Counted from the first letter of the stretch, positions 34,571-43,483 are shown. The stretch: 64,000 bases of DNA from Paraburkholderia polaris (GCF_012927345.1 NZ_JABBGJ010000009.1:148351-212350); one strand, 5' to 3'. Program-made: numbers and translations. The notes: generated by a model from the sequence alone, not told the origin.

Positions 34571-34985
34571 TCAGTTTCCTTGTTGTTTCCCGAGAGCTTC
34601 GTCGCTCCAAAGTACGGTGTACTTGCCAGAGGTTTCGGTATAGACACGCGACAGGAGACGACCGGAATCGAGCCGTCCAGAGAACGTGCGACCATCTTCG
34701 GTTTCGATGAAGCAGGGACAGCCTTCGAATTGCTTGCCCTGATTCGCTTCGATCTGTTCGTCGTAAGCGCCCATGGCAATAGACGAAGTCCCGCCGTTCA
34801 CGGTCCTGCTCGAAGTCACCGTGCCCGTAGACTCGGCCATGTCATCGTGTCTCGACGTGTTTTGCATGGCGGCCGCCATGCGCGATGGCATGACCCATGA
34901 TCGAGTTCGGTATGCCGGCCGTCTTGGGCTCGATATAACCGCCTGTTTCGGGTTGGTCACTCACGCAGAGGATCAGACGCATCAT
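34571..34985 (-). pseudogene. PAAR-like adaptor gene, apparently frameshifted/deleted
   Basis: Two overlapping frames carry pieces of one protein. From 34985, MMRLILCVSDQPETGGYIE then GIPNSIMGHAIAHGG resembles the start of a PAAR-type protein but stops at TGA near 34842. A second frame (ATG 34840 to 34571, 89 residues) carries the C-terminal part: SSIAMGAYDEQIEANQGKQF, IETEDGRTFSGRL and YTVLWSDEAL. The middle of the PAAR domain, with its expected repeats, is missing. PAAR proteins tip the T6SS spike and carry effectors such as the adjacent Tae4. The distal part could still be translated alone. Confidence 0.55.
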
Positions 34986-35215
34986 GCGCTGTGCTCCCAT
35001 CTTGCGAGCGCATGATCGCCCCAATGTCGGCGATATCTGGTCAGTGAACCGGCTGTGGCGAACAGATAAATTGATTCTTCGGCGGTGATATTTGGCATGG
35101 GCCAGTCTCCTACAGGGTTGAAAAACTTATCTGTAGAGCCTGGCTTTTTTTGCTGGGGAGCGGTATTGGACGCATCTGAGAATGCGTCAGGGATATCCGA
35201 ATGTGCGTAAGACAT
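34982..35215 (-). CDS. small hypothetical protein before the PAAR-like remnant
   Basis: A 77-residue frame whose TGA overlaps the ATG of the PAAR-like remnant, as in an operon. The C-terminal half (MPNITAEESIYLFATAGSLT; YRRHWGDHALARWEHSA) looks protein-like; Met40 (35098) is an alternative start. There is no clear ribosome-binding site at 35215. It may be a fragment of a longer T6SS-associated gene. No family recognised. Confidence 0.4.
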   Translation of the reverse strand: MSYAHSDIPDAFSDASNTAPQQKKPGSTDKFFNPVGDWPMPNITAEESIYLFATAGSLTRYRRHWGDHALARWEHSA

Positions 35216-35220
35216 TGGAC

Positions 35221-35247
35221 AAAAAATTGGCCCGCTGAGTGCGGGCC
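35221..35247 (-). terminator. terminator of the cytochrome oxidase operon
   Basis: Stem GGCCCGC (35229-35235) and GCGGGCC (35241-35247). The six A at 35221-35226 give a U-run on the minus strand, about 120 bp past the last cytochrome gene. Confidence 0.75.
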
Positions 35248-35363
35248 TTGTAACACGTCTTCAGGTCATTATCGATGTCGCGATGCGCGGCGGCGAATCC
35301 TCCAACCAAGCCGACCTTGCGCGCCGCATCGAGCGCCGCGAAGGCCGAACCGAGCTCAAACCC

Positions 35364-36173
35364 TCACTGCATCGCCGCGTAATACTTAGCCACGCTATCA
35401 ATCTCCGCAGATGTCATCTGCCTCGCCACATTCCGCATCTGCTCATTGATATCGTTATGCCGCGCACCGGAAGCAAACGCCCGCATCTGCGCAGCCAGAT
35501 AAATAGAAGACTGCCCACCAAGCCACGGCGCCGCGCCCTTACGATCAAGCTGCCCATGACAAGCCGCACAAGGCGCAATATTCCGCTGCGGATCACCCTG
35601 CATGGCAAGCTTCACAGCATTGGCGTCCGGACCCGCACCAGTAGGCATAACCTCAGCCGCTGGAGCCCTCTCTAGCGAAGCATAATAAGCCGCCAGATCA
35701 TGCAAATCCTGATCACTACGAGCCGCAATAATCGGCTGCATGATCGCGTTCTGCCGCACGCCGTGCTGATAATCGCGCAACTCTTTATAGACCACGTCGG
35801 CATACTGCCCCGCCAACGCAGGTGCCGTCACCTGCACCGTGCCCAGCACGCCGTGACACATCGAACAATTCTGCGTCGCAATCGTCGCCCCGCGGCCAAT
35901 CGAATTCGCGTCGGCGCGCACGCGCCGCAAAGGCGGTAAGACCACCACCTCGCTCGGCGCCGGCCCGGCAATATTCGCGCCCCCGTACCAACTCGACGGC
36001 GCACCCGCGGCGCTGCAAATCGTCGCCCATAAGCCGCGCTCGCTGAATCCGCTATTCGCCGAAGGCAGCCAGATGAAGCCGATCAATATCGACACAACAG
36101 CAATCGCAATCGTGCCGCCCAGGCTCACCGTGAACCACGGGTTGCGCAAGCTGAAGACGCGTTCCTGACTCAT
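35364..36173 (-). CDS. membrane-anchored dihaem cytochrome c (c4-like), oxidase operon
   Basis: A 269-residue protein starting at ATG 36173, which overlaps the subunit I stop (ATGA). An N-terminal membrane anchor lies at about 17-37. Two haem sites are CSMCH (about 101) and CAACH (about 199), each in a cytochrome c4-type half (PALAGQYADVVYKELRDY; GQSSIYLAAQMRAF). It probably delivers electrons to the CuA site of the oxidase encoded just upstream. Last gene of the operon. Confidence 0.88.
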   Translation of the reverse strand: MSQERVFSLRNPWFTVSLGGTIAIAVVSILIGFIWLPSANSGFSERGLWATICSAAGAPSSWYGGANIAGPAPSEVVVLPPLRRVRADANSIGRGATIATQNCSMCHGVLGTVQVTAPALAGQYADVVYKELRDYQHGVRQNAIMQPIIAARSDQDLHDLAAYYASLERAPAAEVMPTGAGPDANAVKLAMQGDPQRNIAPCAACHGQLDRKGAAPWLGGQSSIYLAAQMRAFASGARHNDINEQMRNVARQMTSAEIDSVAKYYAAMQ

Positions 36174-37795
36174 CGCTGCGCTCCGACGACAACTGCCGGC
36201 ACCGACGTCTGCGGCAATCTGAGCAACTGAACGATCGGCACACTGTAGTTGACGACCGTCAGCCCGATCATCAACGCCACCCACAAGCCGAAACTATTGA
36301 GCGCAGCAGGCACGTGCTTCACCGGTTGCACCGCGCTCGCGAAGCGGAAACTCTGTTGCTGCACCACTGGTCCGAATTGCGACTTCGCAAGGATGTAGAT
36401 GAACAGCACGCCGGACACGAGCAGGATCAGCCCACCCACCGCCGACATCCCAACCCAGAGCGCCTGCGATTCCATCCCCGGCATGTTGTAGTCGTAATAC
36501 GCCATGCGCCGCGGCGCACCGAGCAAGCCGACGTAGTGCCACGGCAGCGTCGTCACCATCATGCCGATGAACCACAGCCACAGTTGCGTCCGCACCAGCT
36601 TTACTGACGCAATCGCGCGGCCGGTCAGCTGCGGCCACAATTCGTACGCGATTGCGAAATACATGATGACGATCGCACCGCCGAAAATCAGATGGAAGTG
36701 CCCGGTCACCCACTGCGTGTTATGCACCGTCGAGTTCAACTGGTAGCTCATGTTGATCAGGCCGCCCGCACCGCCAAGGCCCAGCATCACGAACGAAAAC
36801 GCGATCACCAGCATCATCGGGTTCTGCCACGGCAACGCGGTCAACCAGCCGAACGCGCCCTTGCCACCGCGCAGCCTCCCGGCGATTTCCACCGATGCGC
36901 AGATGGTGAACACCGTCAGCAGCGTCGGCACCGACACCATGCCGGTGAACACCGCGTGCAGGAACTTGAAGCCCGAGCCGACCTGCGGGTCGGCGAACAG
37001 GTGGTGAATGCCGATCGGCATCGCGAAAACGAGGAACAGAATGAACGACACGCGCGCCATCGAATCGCTATAGAGCCGTCCACCGATTGCACGTGGCACC
37101 AGCGTGTAGTACGCGATGTAAGCCGGGATCAGCCAGAAGTAGACGATCGCATGCAGCGTCCACGAGAACAGGATGCGCGAGAGGCCGGCATCGATCGTGT
37201 TGGTGAGGCCGAAGGCGACCGGCAATATCTGGAACAGGATCTCGAGCGCCGCGCCGATCGCAGTCCACGCCCACAGATACGCGCCCGCCACGTTGGCGAA
37301 CATCGCAAGCGGAATGGGTTTGCCGGGATTGGCGCGCTTCCAGACGCGCAGATTCACGTGCATCAGCGCGACCCAGATCCATGAGCCGACCACCACCAGC
37401 ACCACGCCCAGGTAATAGAACGGACTGCCGATCATTGGCGGATAGAAGGTGTAGAGCACGGAGGCTTTGCCGAGTGCGACCGGGACCATCGCCATCACCG
37501 CGCCGACCGCCAGCATGATGAACGCCGCCCATGCCCACTTGAGACCGACGAGCCGCTGTGCGAGCGCGAGTTCGACGATCGCGTAGCCGAACCCCATCGA
37601 CACCAGGGTGGGCAGCACGTAAGCCATCACCGAGCCATGCGCGGTCACCGATCGATAGTAGAGCTCGGGGTCGCCGACCCACGGCACCAGCGGGCTGCGT
37701 ACCAGCATCTGCCACGCGCCGAGCAGCAGCGCGATCAAAAACGCAATGAAGGCTAGCCAGAAATGCGCGAGAACGAGTCGCTTAGCGTGAAACAC
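36170..37795 (-). CDS. ba3-type (B-family) cytochrome c oxidase subunit I
   Basis: A 541-residue haem-copper oxidase subunit I with about 13 helices. Key sites: low-spin haem ligand His in TAHGSVMAYVL (about 53), CuB His and the linked Tyr in LHAIVYFWLIPAY (H-x3-Y, about 216-220), HHLFADPQV (about 265-266), and haem ligands in TGHFHLIFGG (about 365-367). The H-x3-Y plus HHLFADP pattern is that of B-family ba3 enzymes, which have high oxygen affinity and pump protons through one K-type channel. Subunit II overlaps it by 14 bp. Confidence 0.93.
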   Translation of the reverse strand: MFHAKRLVLAHFWLAFIAFLIALLLGAWQMLVRSPLVPWVGDPELYYRSVTAHGSVMAYVLPTLVSMGFGYAIVELALAQRLVGLKWAWAAFIMLAVGAVMAMVPVALGKASVLYTFYPPMIGSPFYYLGVVLVVVGSWIWVALMHVNLRVWKRANPGKPIPLAMFANVAGAYLWAWTAIGAALEILFQILPVAFGLTNTIDAGLSRILFSWTLHAIVYFWLIPAYIAYYTLVPRAIGGRLYSDSMARVSFILFLVFAMPIGIHHLFADPQVGSGFKFLHAVFTGMVSVPTLLTVFTICASVEIAGRLRGGKGAFGWLTALPWQNPMMLVIAFSFVMLGLGGAGGLINMSYQLNSTVHNTQWVTGHFHLIFGGAIVIMYFAIAYELWPQLTGRAIASVKLVRTQLWLWFIGMMVTTLPWHYVGLLGAPRRMAYYDYNMPGMESQALWVGMSAVGGLILLVSGVLFIYILAKSQFGPVVQQQSFRFASAVQPVKHVPAALNSFGLWVALMIGLTVVNYSVPIVQLLRLPQTSVPAVVVGAQR

Positions 37796-38354
37796 AGCTG
37801 AGCCTCCGTGATTGTCGGGCTTGCTCGAAGAACGTGGCTTTGTCGATGACCTTGACGTGCGCCCACATGGTCTGATGGCCGAAGCCGCAGAACTCGTGAC
37901 ACGGCATGGTGTGATCGGCGGGTTTGTCGAAGCGCGTGTTCAGTGTGGCGACATAGCCGGGCACGACCATCGTGTTGATGTTGGTGTCGGTGACGAGCAG
38001 ACCGTGCACGACATCGGCGCTGGTGGTGCGGATCGTGATCGGCGTGTCGGCGGGCACCAGCAGGCATTGCGGCGTGAACGAATACTGCTGCGCGATGAAG
38101 CGCACGACCACCGAGCCATCCGGCTCGACGGCGCTGCCGAGGTTGTCTTCGACGAATTCGCCGGACAGTTGCAAGCGCGAAGGATCGATCGTCTCGACCC
38201 GCGACGGCGGCATCATCGCCCAATGCAGCCCCGAGAACACGATCACGGCAAGCATCAGAACGATCAACGCCGTGGCGAAAATCGCCCAGCGGCGCTCGGC
38301 GCGTAAGGCGACTTCGTGGCCGCTGCCCGGTTGGTGATTGGAATCAGTCGACAT
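37782..38354 (-). CDS. cytochrome c oxidase subunit II (CuA), ba3 type
   Basis: A 190-residue subunit II with a single N-terminal membrane helix (about 24-46), as in ba3 enzymes. The CuA site is clear: a His in VHGLLV and CHEFCGFGHQTMWAHV (C-x3-C-x3-H-x2-M) near 152-162. It accepts electrons from cytochrome c at the periplasmic face. It starts 2 bp after the small-subunit stop and overlaps subunit I, so all are co-translated. Confidence 0.93.
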   Translation of the reverse strand: MSTDSNHQPGSGHEVALRAERRWAIFATALIVLMLAVIVFSGLHWAMMPPSRVETIDPSRLQLSGEFVEDNLGSAVEPDGSVVVRFIAQQYSFTPQCLLVPADTPITIRTTSADVVHGLLVTDTNINTMVVPGYVATLNTRFDKPADHTMPCHEFCGFGHQTMWAHVKVIDKATFFEQARQSRRLSCVSR

Positions 38355-38356
38355 AG

Positions 38357-38533
38357 TCAGTGGATGACGCCGCGCGGCAGAAAGACAAGAAAGTAGAAGC
38401 CGAACCAGATCGCCATGACGATCAGCGTGGCGACGCCGGCCACGGCGACCGCGCCATGCGGGCCGGCCGCGACGACGCGTTCCACTTCTTCATCCGTCGG
38501 TGGGGTCGCGCTGCGGGTATCGTTCGCTTCCAT
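38357..38533 (-). CDS. 58-residue membrane subunit of the ba3 oxidase
   Basis: A short gene, ATG 38533-38531 to TGA 38359-38357. The N-terminus is hydrophilic (MEANDTRSATPPTDEEVERV) and a single helix (AVAGVATLIVMAIWFGFYFL) ends in VFLPRGVIH. A GGAG site precedes the ATG by 9 bp and the stop lies 2 bp before subunit II. Single-helix subunits of this size (CbaD/subunit IIa type) are part of ba3 oxidases. It is shorter than many gene-calling cut-offs and easily missed. Confidence 0.75.
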   Translation of the reverse strand: MEANDTRSATPPTDEEVERVVAAGPHGAVAVAGVATLIVMAIWFGFYFLVFLPRGVIH

Positions 38534-38563
38534 CTGGGGGTTCTCCGGTGCAGCGGTTCAGGT

Positions 38564-39955
38564 TCAGTGCAGCGGCGCCTTGCGCAACTCGTTGACCTCG
38601 CGGGACGTCACCGGCTTGCCGTGGTTGCCCCACGCAGTGCGGATATAAGTGACGACGGCGGCGGCATCGGTATCGTTCAACTCCTGCCCGAACGGCGGCA
38701 TACCGTACGGCTCCGGATTGCGCATGGTGCCGGGCGGGAAGCCGCCATTGAGCACGATGCGGATCGGGTTGACTGCGGAGTCCATTTCGATCGACTGGTT
38801 ACGTGCGAGCGGCGGGTAGTGCTGCAACTGGCCCTCACCGTTCGCGCCGTGGCACAGGGCGCACTTGTCGGCGTAGATCTTTTCGCCGAGCGCGAACACG
38901 TTGGTATTGGTCGGCGCGGACGGGCCCGACTTGCGGCCTTGATTGTTCGGCAGTGTCTTCAAATAGACGGCCATCGCCTTGACGTCTTCTTCCGTCATGT
39001 ACTGAAGGCTGTGATAGGTGACTTCGCCCATCGGCCCGTACACGGCGCCGCGATCGGAAATGCCAGCCTGCAGCAGATCGACGATGTCCTTGATGCTCCA
39101 GTCGCCGAGGCCGCCGTCCTTGTCGGACGTGAGCGAGGGCGCGTACCAGTTCTGCACCGGAATCAGACCGCCGGCGAACTGCTCGCTCTGCGACGAGCCG
39201 CCGAGCATGTTGATCTTGGTGTGGCACATCGTGCAGTGCCCAAGCCCATCGACCAGATACGCACCGCGATTCCATTCGACCGATTTGGTCGGATCCGGCT
39301 GGAACTCGCCTTCACGGAAATACAGCGTGCGCCAGCCGTACAGCAGCTTGCGCTGGTTGAACGGGAAGCGCAGCGTGTGCTTGTGGTTCGGTTCGCGTAC
39401 CGGTGTCACGGACTTCAGATAGGCGAAGATCGCGTTCGAGTCCTCACGCGTGACCTTGGTGTATTGGGCGATGGGCATTGCCGGGTAGAGCAGGGTGCCG
39501 TCCGGCGTGCGGCCGGTGCGCATCATCTTAAAGAATGCGTCCTCGCTCCATGTGCCGATCCCGTACTGCGCGTCCGGCGTGATGTTCGGCGAATACAGCG
39601 TGCCGAACGGCGTCTCCATGGCGAGGCCGCCGGCGAACAGCTTGCCGCGCGGTGCGGTATGACAGGCGACGCAGTCGCCGGCGCGCGCCAGATACTCGCC
39701 GCGCTTGACGATGTCGGGACGGGTGTCGGCTTTGTCGCCAGCAGTCGTGGCAGCCGTTGCAGTCGCGGCAGGAGGCACGCCTTCAGCGGCGCTTGCTTCA
39801 GCGATCAGCAACGCACGCGTTGCGCCGGGAAGCGCGGCACTGCCGGCGACGATCAAGCCGGCAACCAGCAAGCCGGATACGAACGAAACAACGATGCGAC
39901 GGCGCTTCGCCATGGCATACGAAACAGGGCGGATCGAGCGGAGGGTCGGCTTCAT
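38564..39955 (-). CDS. trihaem cytochrome c, dehydrogenase-subunit-like
   Basis: A 463-residue protein; ATG 39955 overlaps the stop of the upstream cytochrome gene. An N-terminal signal/anchor (about 18-45) precedes three c-type haem sites: CVACH, CTMCH and CALCH. The layout (LARAGDCVACHTAPRG; YSPNITPD; GLGHCTMCHT; PPFGQELNDTDAAAVVTYIR) is that of the membrane cytochrome c subunit of alcohol, gluconate or aldehyde dehydrogenases. No dehydrogenase catalytic subunit is present here, so it may pass electrons from another periplasmic dehydrogenase to the oxidase. Confidence 0.87.
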   Translation of the reverse strand: MKPTLRSIRPVSYAMAKRRRIVVSFVSGLLVAGLIVAGSAALPGATRALLIAEASAAEGVPPAATATAATTAGDKADTRPDIVKRGEYLARAGDCVACHTAPRGKLFAGGLAMETPFGTLYSPNITPDAQYGIGTWSEDAFFKMMRTGRTPDGTLLYPAMPIAQYTKVTREDSNAIFAYLKSVTPVREPNHKHTLRFPFNQRKLLYGWRTLYFREGEFQPDPTKSVEWNRGAYLVDGLGHCTMCHTKINMLGGSSQSEQFAGGLIPVQNWYAPSLTSDKDGGLGDWSIKDIVDLLQAGISDRGAVYGPMGEVTYHSLQYMTEEDVKAMAVYLKTLPNNQGRKSGPSAPTNTNVFALGEKIYADKCALCHGANGEGQLQHYPPLARNQSIEMDSAVNPIRIVLNGGFPPGTMRNPEPYGMPPFGQELNDTDAAAVVTYIRTAWGNHGKPVTSREVNELRKAPLH

Positions 39956-40668
39956 TGCGGTTGGCTCCCGCATGCGAGAGGCAGCCGTTCAGCTGACGCC
40001 GGCGCGGGCCGCGGATCGGCGGGGCGCGGCTGGCGCGCGAGCCAACTCGATACCGCGGTGATGTCCTTGTCGGTCAGTTTGACGGCGATCGAATGCATAC
40101 AGTCCGGCGCAAGCGCGTGACGTGTGCCCGAGCGCCACGTGCCCATCTGTCCGGCGATGTAGCTCGCATGCAGGCCGAGCAGGCCCGGAATGCCAGGTTG
40201 CGTACCCGTCATGCGTGCTCCATGACAGGCGATGCACGCCGGGATCTTGCGCGCTGGGTCGCCTTGAGTGACGAGCCGTTGTCCGGCTGCGAGCACTGCC
40301 GGTGCGACATCGGTGTGATCGGAATTCGGGTAGGGCGGTTGCAGGTCCGCGAAGTACTGGCTGATCTTGCGCAGATAGTCGTCGGGCAGGAACGCGAGCA
40401 GATAACCCATCGGCGGATAGGTGCGACCGCCGTCACGAAAGGCGGTCAACTGATTGAACAGATAGTCGGCCGGTTTGCCGGCAATACGCGGGAAGTAATC
40501 GTTGTTCAGGCCCTGGCCTTGCACGCCATGACACGACGTGCAGGCGCGCACGCGCTCGTCCATGGCCGAGGGCATCGCGCTAGGTGCGTCAGTGGCTGCG
40601 AACGCTGCGCCACGCCACATGACGTAAAACACCAACAGGATCGACAATCCGATAGTTCTACGATGCAC
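39952..40668 (-). CDS. dihaem cytochrome c4-like protein
   Basis: A 238-residue periplasmic protein with signal sequence (about 1-24, ending AFAATDA). Haem sites are CTSCH (about 43) and CIACH (about 145). Each half has c4-type segments (YFPRIAGKPADYLFNQL; GLLGLHASYIAGQM). First gene of the six-gene oxidase operon. It probably shuttles electrons within this terminal branch. Two similar 15-bp direct repeats lie 51-89 bp upstream of its start. Confidence 0.88.
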   Translation of the reverse strand: MHRRTIGLSILLVFYVMWRGAAFAATDAPSAMPSAMDERVRACTSCHGVQGQGLNNDYFPRIAGKPADYLFNQLTAFRDGGRTYPPMGYLLAFLPDDYLRKISQYFADLQPPYPNSDHTDVAPAVLAAGQRLVTQGDPARKIPACIACHGARMTGTQPGIPGLLGLHASYIAGQMGTWRSGTRHALAPDCMHSIAVKLTDKDITAVSSWLARQPRPADPRPAPASAERLPLACGSQPQ

Positions 40669-41174
40669 GCCAGGCCTCGTCGGGGGAACGGTTTTATTCG
40701 CTATTTATCTATCACGCGTTCGCGCACGAATTCACTCTCGCATTCGCGCATGAATTCGATGAACAGCGCATGACAAGCCTGCCAATTTTTCTTTTATAAC
40801 GACTGCATGAACACCAAATCAAAACGGACTTATTAAGGAGGCGCAGTGTTGAATCGATAAGGTGACGCGATTGCTTTATAAAACAATGACCTGCTTGAAT
40901 GCGCTAGCGGATGGCGCGTTCCGGGCTGCGTTAATTATGTTCGATACGTCTGCCAGACGTTTAGCAGGTTGCAGGAATTTATCCCGTGCGTCAATAAAAA
41001 TTGGTAGACCAATCGGCGGATTACTTGATCAGCATAGGCGTTGATTAGAGCGCTTTCAATATTTATTCTGAATGTGTTTTGAGTGCGAGCCGTATCGTTG
41101 AATGCGATCGATGCGCCGTTCTCCGTTTCCATCGGGATTTGTGGATCGCGGTGCATACAACGACGTGCCGCACG
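40669..41174. other. intergenic region before the cytochrome operon
   Basis: About 500 bp with no convincing gene; the frames here are short and lack ribosome-binding sites. It holds the direct repeats at 40719-40757 and AT-rich sequence. The 3' end of the LysR gene at 41175 borders it, so only the cytochrome promoter is expected here. Confidence 0.5.
40719..40757 (-). promoter_or_regulatory. tandem direct repeats upstream of the cytochrome operon
   Basis: TTCGCGCACGAATTC (40719-40733) and TTCGCGCATGAATTC (40743-40757) differ at one base and are spaced 24 bp start to start, close to two helical turns. They lie 51-89 bp before the first gene, a typical activator position. No FNR/Anr consensus is evident. 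The cognate regulator is unknown. Confidence 0.45.
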
Positions 41175-42068
41175 CTAACTGAAAAGTTGCATCAACGCCG
41201 TACGTGCATTGCTAACGCGTTCGCTTTCGCCGACTCGCCCCGGCAACAGATGAAACTCGACGGCGGGCAGTGCGGGTAACCCGACACTCGGCGGACAGGC
41301 CACCACGCCCCCGCCAATCGACGACTCGTTCAGGCAGGAAATGCCCAGCCCGGCCTTCAATGCGAGTTGCAGCCCCGCCACCCCGGAGGCCGAATGCGAC
41401 ACCAGATACGACACCTTGTGTTCGTCGAGGAGCTTCACGACGAAGCGCTGCAACTGGCAACTCGACGGCAGCAATACCAGCGGATAAGGCGTGGCCGGCC
41501 GCGGACTGGCATCGGCTGCGCAGACCCACACCAGTTTCTCGCGCCGCACCACCGCGCTTTGCGCACCGGCGCCGGTGCGCCGGCTGGTGGAGCGGGTGTT
41601 CCCGGTGACGAGCCGCAACGAGAGGCCGATGTCGTACGACGCATCGTCGCTGGCGCTGCTGTCGATCACGGCGCTCGGCAGCACGGTGACGTGCAGCTTC
41701 AGGCGCGGATGCTGTTCGGAAAACGTCTTGAGAATCCGCGCGATGTCGAGCGGACGGTAGTAGTCCGTGATGGCGATGCGCAGTTCGCCGTCGAGCGAGC
41801 GGCCTTGCAGGTCTTCGAACGCCGCTTCGCTCATTGCGATGATGCGGCGCGCGTGATCGAGCAGCCGGCTGCCGGCCGGCGTGGCGGTCACCCCCCGCTT
41901 GCTGCGCACGAAGAGCGGCTGGCCAGCTCGCTCCTCGAGTTTCTTCAGCTGCTCGCTTACCGACGACTGCGACAGGAACACGCGCTCGGCGCCTGCCGAG
42001 ACGCTGCCCGATTCGGCGACGGCGACGAAGGTGCGCAGCTGTGTCAGGTCAAATCCGCGTTGGCTCAT
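41175..42068 (-). CDS. LysR-family transcriptional regulator
   Basis: A 297-residue LysR regulator; Met at 42068 (MSQRGFDLTQLRTFVAVAE) gives the standard start, and the upstream open frame is not conserved-looking. The wHTH lies at about 8-66 (GSVSAGAERVFLSQSSVSEQL), the effector-binding domain at about 90-290. Divergent from the MFS gene at 42167, which it most likely controls from the 98-bp spacer. Confidence 0.9.
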   Translation of the reverse strand: MSQRGFDLTQLRTFVAVAESGSVSAGAERVFLSQSSVSEQLKKLEERAGQPLFVRSKRGVTATPAGSRLLDHARRIIAMSEAAFEDLQGRSLDGELRIAITDYYRPLDIARILKTFSEQHPRLKLHVTVLPSAVIDSSASDDASYDIGLSLRLVTGNTRSTSRRTGAGAQSAVVRREKLVWVCAADASPRPATPYPLVLLPSSCQLQRFVVKLLDEHKVSYLVSHSASGVAGLQLALKAGLGISCLNESSIGGGVVACPPSVGLPALPAVEFHLLPGRVGESERVSNARTALMQLFS

Positions 42069-42079
42069 GATTCGGTATA

Positions 42080-42118
42080 TCCGATGGAAGTCATCTGAAT
42101 TTCCGGCTTTTCCGATGG
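42080..42118. promoter_or_regulatory. repeated TCCGATGG motif in the LysR/MFS spacer
   Basis: TCCGATGG occurs at 42080-42087 and 42111-42118, 31 bp apart, about three helical turns, between the divergent genes. LysR proteins usually bind two half-site clusters in such spacers. Assignment is positional only. Confidence 0.35.
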
Positions 42119-42166
42119 TTGGCACAGCCGTAGGATACCTCCAATTCATTCATTGCGGAGGCTGTC

Positions 42167-43483
42167 ATGGGCAACCAATCGATTGCTGCAGTGCGGGTAC
42201 CGGGCGAGCGTGCGGCGAGCCATCGGTGGAAGGTGCTGGGGGTTGGCTTTGCGGCGAACGCGAGTTTTTCGGCCGCTTTCTCAGGGATTCCGACCACGGC
42301 CGTCTTTTTGCGTTCGGGTTATCACCTGGGCAACGAAGGGCTGGGGCTGGTGCTAGGCATGCTCGGTTTGGGCATTGCGGTCAGCGAGTTGCCATGGGGA
42401 CTCCTGACCGACCGTTGGGGCGACCGCCGCGTGCTGCTGCTCGGACTTCTTTCGACTGCCGCAGCGCTAGCCGGGCTGGCATTGTTCGTGGTGCCGTCCG
42501 GCACGCATGTGCCGAGCGTGACGACGCTCGCGCTCGGCTTGCTGCTGGTCGGCCTGCTCGGCGGCAGCGTCAACGGTTCGAGCGGCCGCGCAGTGATGGC
42601 CTGGTTTCGCGAAGGCGAGCGAGGCCTCGCGATGAGTATCCGGCAGACCGCGGTGCCGGCCGGCGGTGGCTTGGGGGCGCTGATCTTGCCGGTGCTCGCC
42701 TCGAGATTCGGCTTTGCCAGCGCGTACACCGTGTTGGCCCTTGCGTGCGCGATTACCGCGGTGTTCGCATGGCGCTGGCTGCACGAACCTTCGCATGTCG
42801 AAGGGAATGGTGTGGGTACGGCTCGCAATGCGGCGGTCGCGGCTGCCGTGCCGGCGAAGGTTTCGCCGTTACGCGATATCGGCATATGGCGTGTGGCGCT
42901 CGGCGCCGGCGCATTGTGCGTGCCGCAGCTTGCCGTCGTGACGTTCGGAACCGTCTTCCTTCACGACTTCAGCCGCGCCGGCGTGTTGGCGATCAGCGTG
43001 ACGATGGCGGCGGTGCAAATGGGCGCTGCAATTGCACGGGTCTTGAGCGGTGCATGGACCGACCGGCGCGGCAACCGACGCGCTTATATGCGCGCTTGCA
43101 GTGTGCTGACCGCAGTGCTGTTCGCATCGCTCGCACTGGTGACGGGCCTGGCCGCCATGCATCATGCGGCGATGACGGCGGTGTTCGCGTTCATGATCGC
43201 GCTGGGCGGCATAAGTGCGTCCGCATGGCATGGCGTTGCCTTCACGGAACTCGCGACGCTCGCAGGAACGAGCCGCGCGGGTACCGCACTCGCGATCGGC
43301 AACACTTGCGTCTTTCTCTCGCTGTTTCTGACGCCGCTCGCGATTCCGCCATTGTTGTCGGCCGGCTCGTGGCCGATGGTGTGGGCGGTAGCCAGTGTGT
43401 GCGCATTGATCGCGCTACCGGTATTTCCACGCGCGGCTCAGGCTAGCAAGCTGGCGACTGTACGCGCCTGTGACGCTGCATGA
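42167..43483 (+). CDS. MFS transporter
   Basis: A 438-residue, 12-helix major facilitator preceded by GGAGGCTGTC. Motif A is GLLTDRWGDRRVLLLG (about 79-94). The region around SVNGSSGRAVMAWFREGERGLAMSIRQTAVPAGGGLGAL is like that of MFS members of the CP/YbfB-type and oxalate/formate groups. The substrate is unknown. Divergent from and probably regulated by the LysR protein next to it. Confidence 0.85.
   Translation: MGNQSIAAVRVPGERAASHRWKVLGVGFAANASFSAAFSGIPTTAVFLRSGYHLGNEGLGLVLGMLGLGIAVSELPWGLLTDRWGDRRVLLLGLLSTAAALAGLALFVVPSGTHVPSVTTLALGLLLVGLLGGSVNGSSGRAVMAWFREGERGLAMSIRQTAVPAGGGLGALILPVLASRFGFASAYTVLALACAITAVFAWRWLHEPSHVEGNGVGTARNAAVAAAVPAKVSPLRDIGIWRVALGAGALCVPQLAVVTFGTVFLHDFSRAGVLAISVTMAAVQMGAAIARVLSGAWTDRRGNRRAYMRACSVLTAVLFASLALVTGLAAMHHAAMTAVFAFMIALGGISASAWHGVAFTELATLAGTSRAGTALAIGNTCVFLSLFLTPLAIPPLLSAGSWPMVWAVASVCALIALPVFPRAAQASKLATVRACDAA

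Noticed and set aside
35259..35363. Possible HicB-like antitoxin tail on the plus strand (NQADLARRIERREG)
   Set aside because: Too short and no start or partner gene; it reads into the antisense of the cytochrome gene.
38360..40120. 586-residue plus-strand frame over the cytochrome genes
   Set aside because: It is antisense to two clear multi-haem cytochrome genes and shows no domain features.
41881..43446. 521-residue plus-strand frame overlapping the LysR and MFS genes
   Set aside because: Arg/Ala-rich shadow of the MFS gene, which has clear helices and motif A in another frame.
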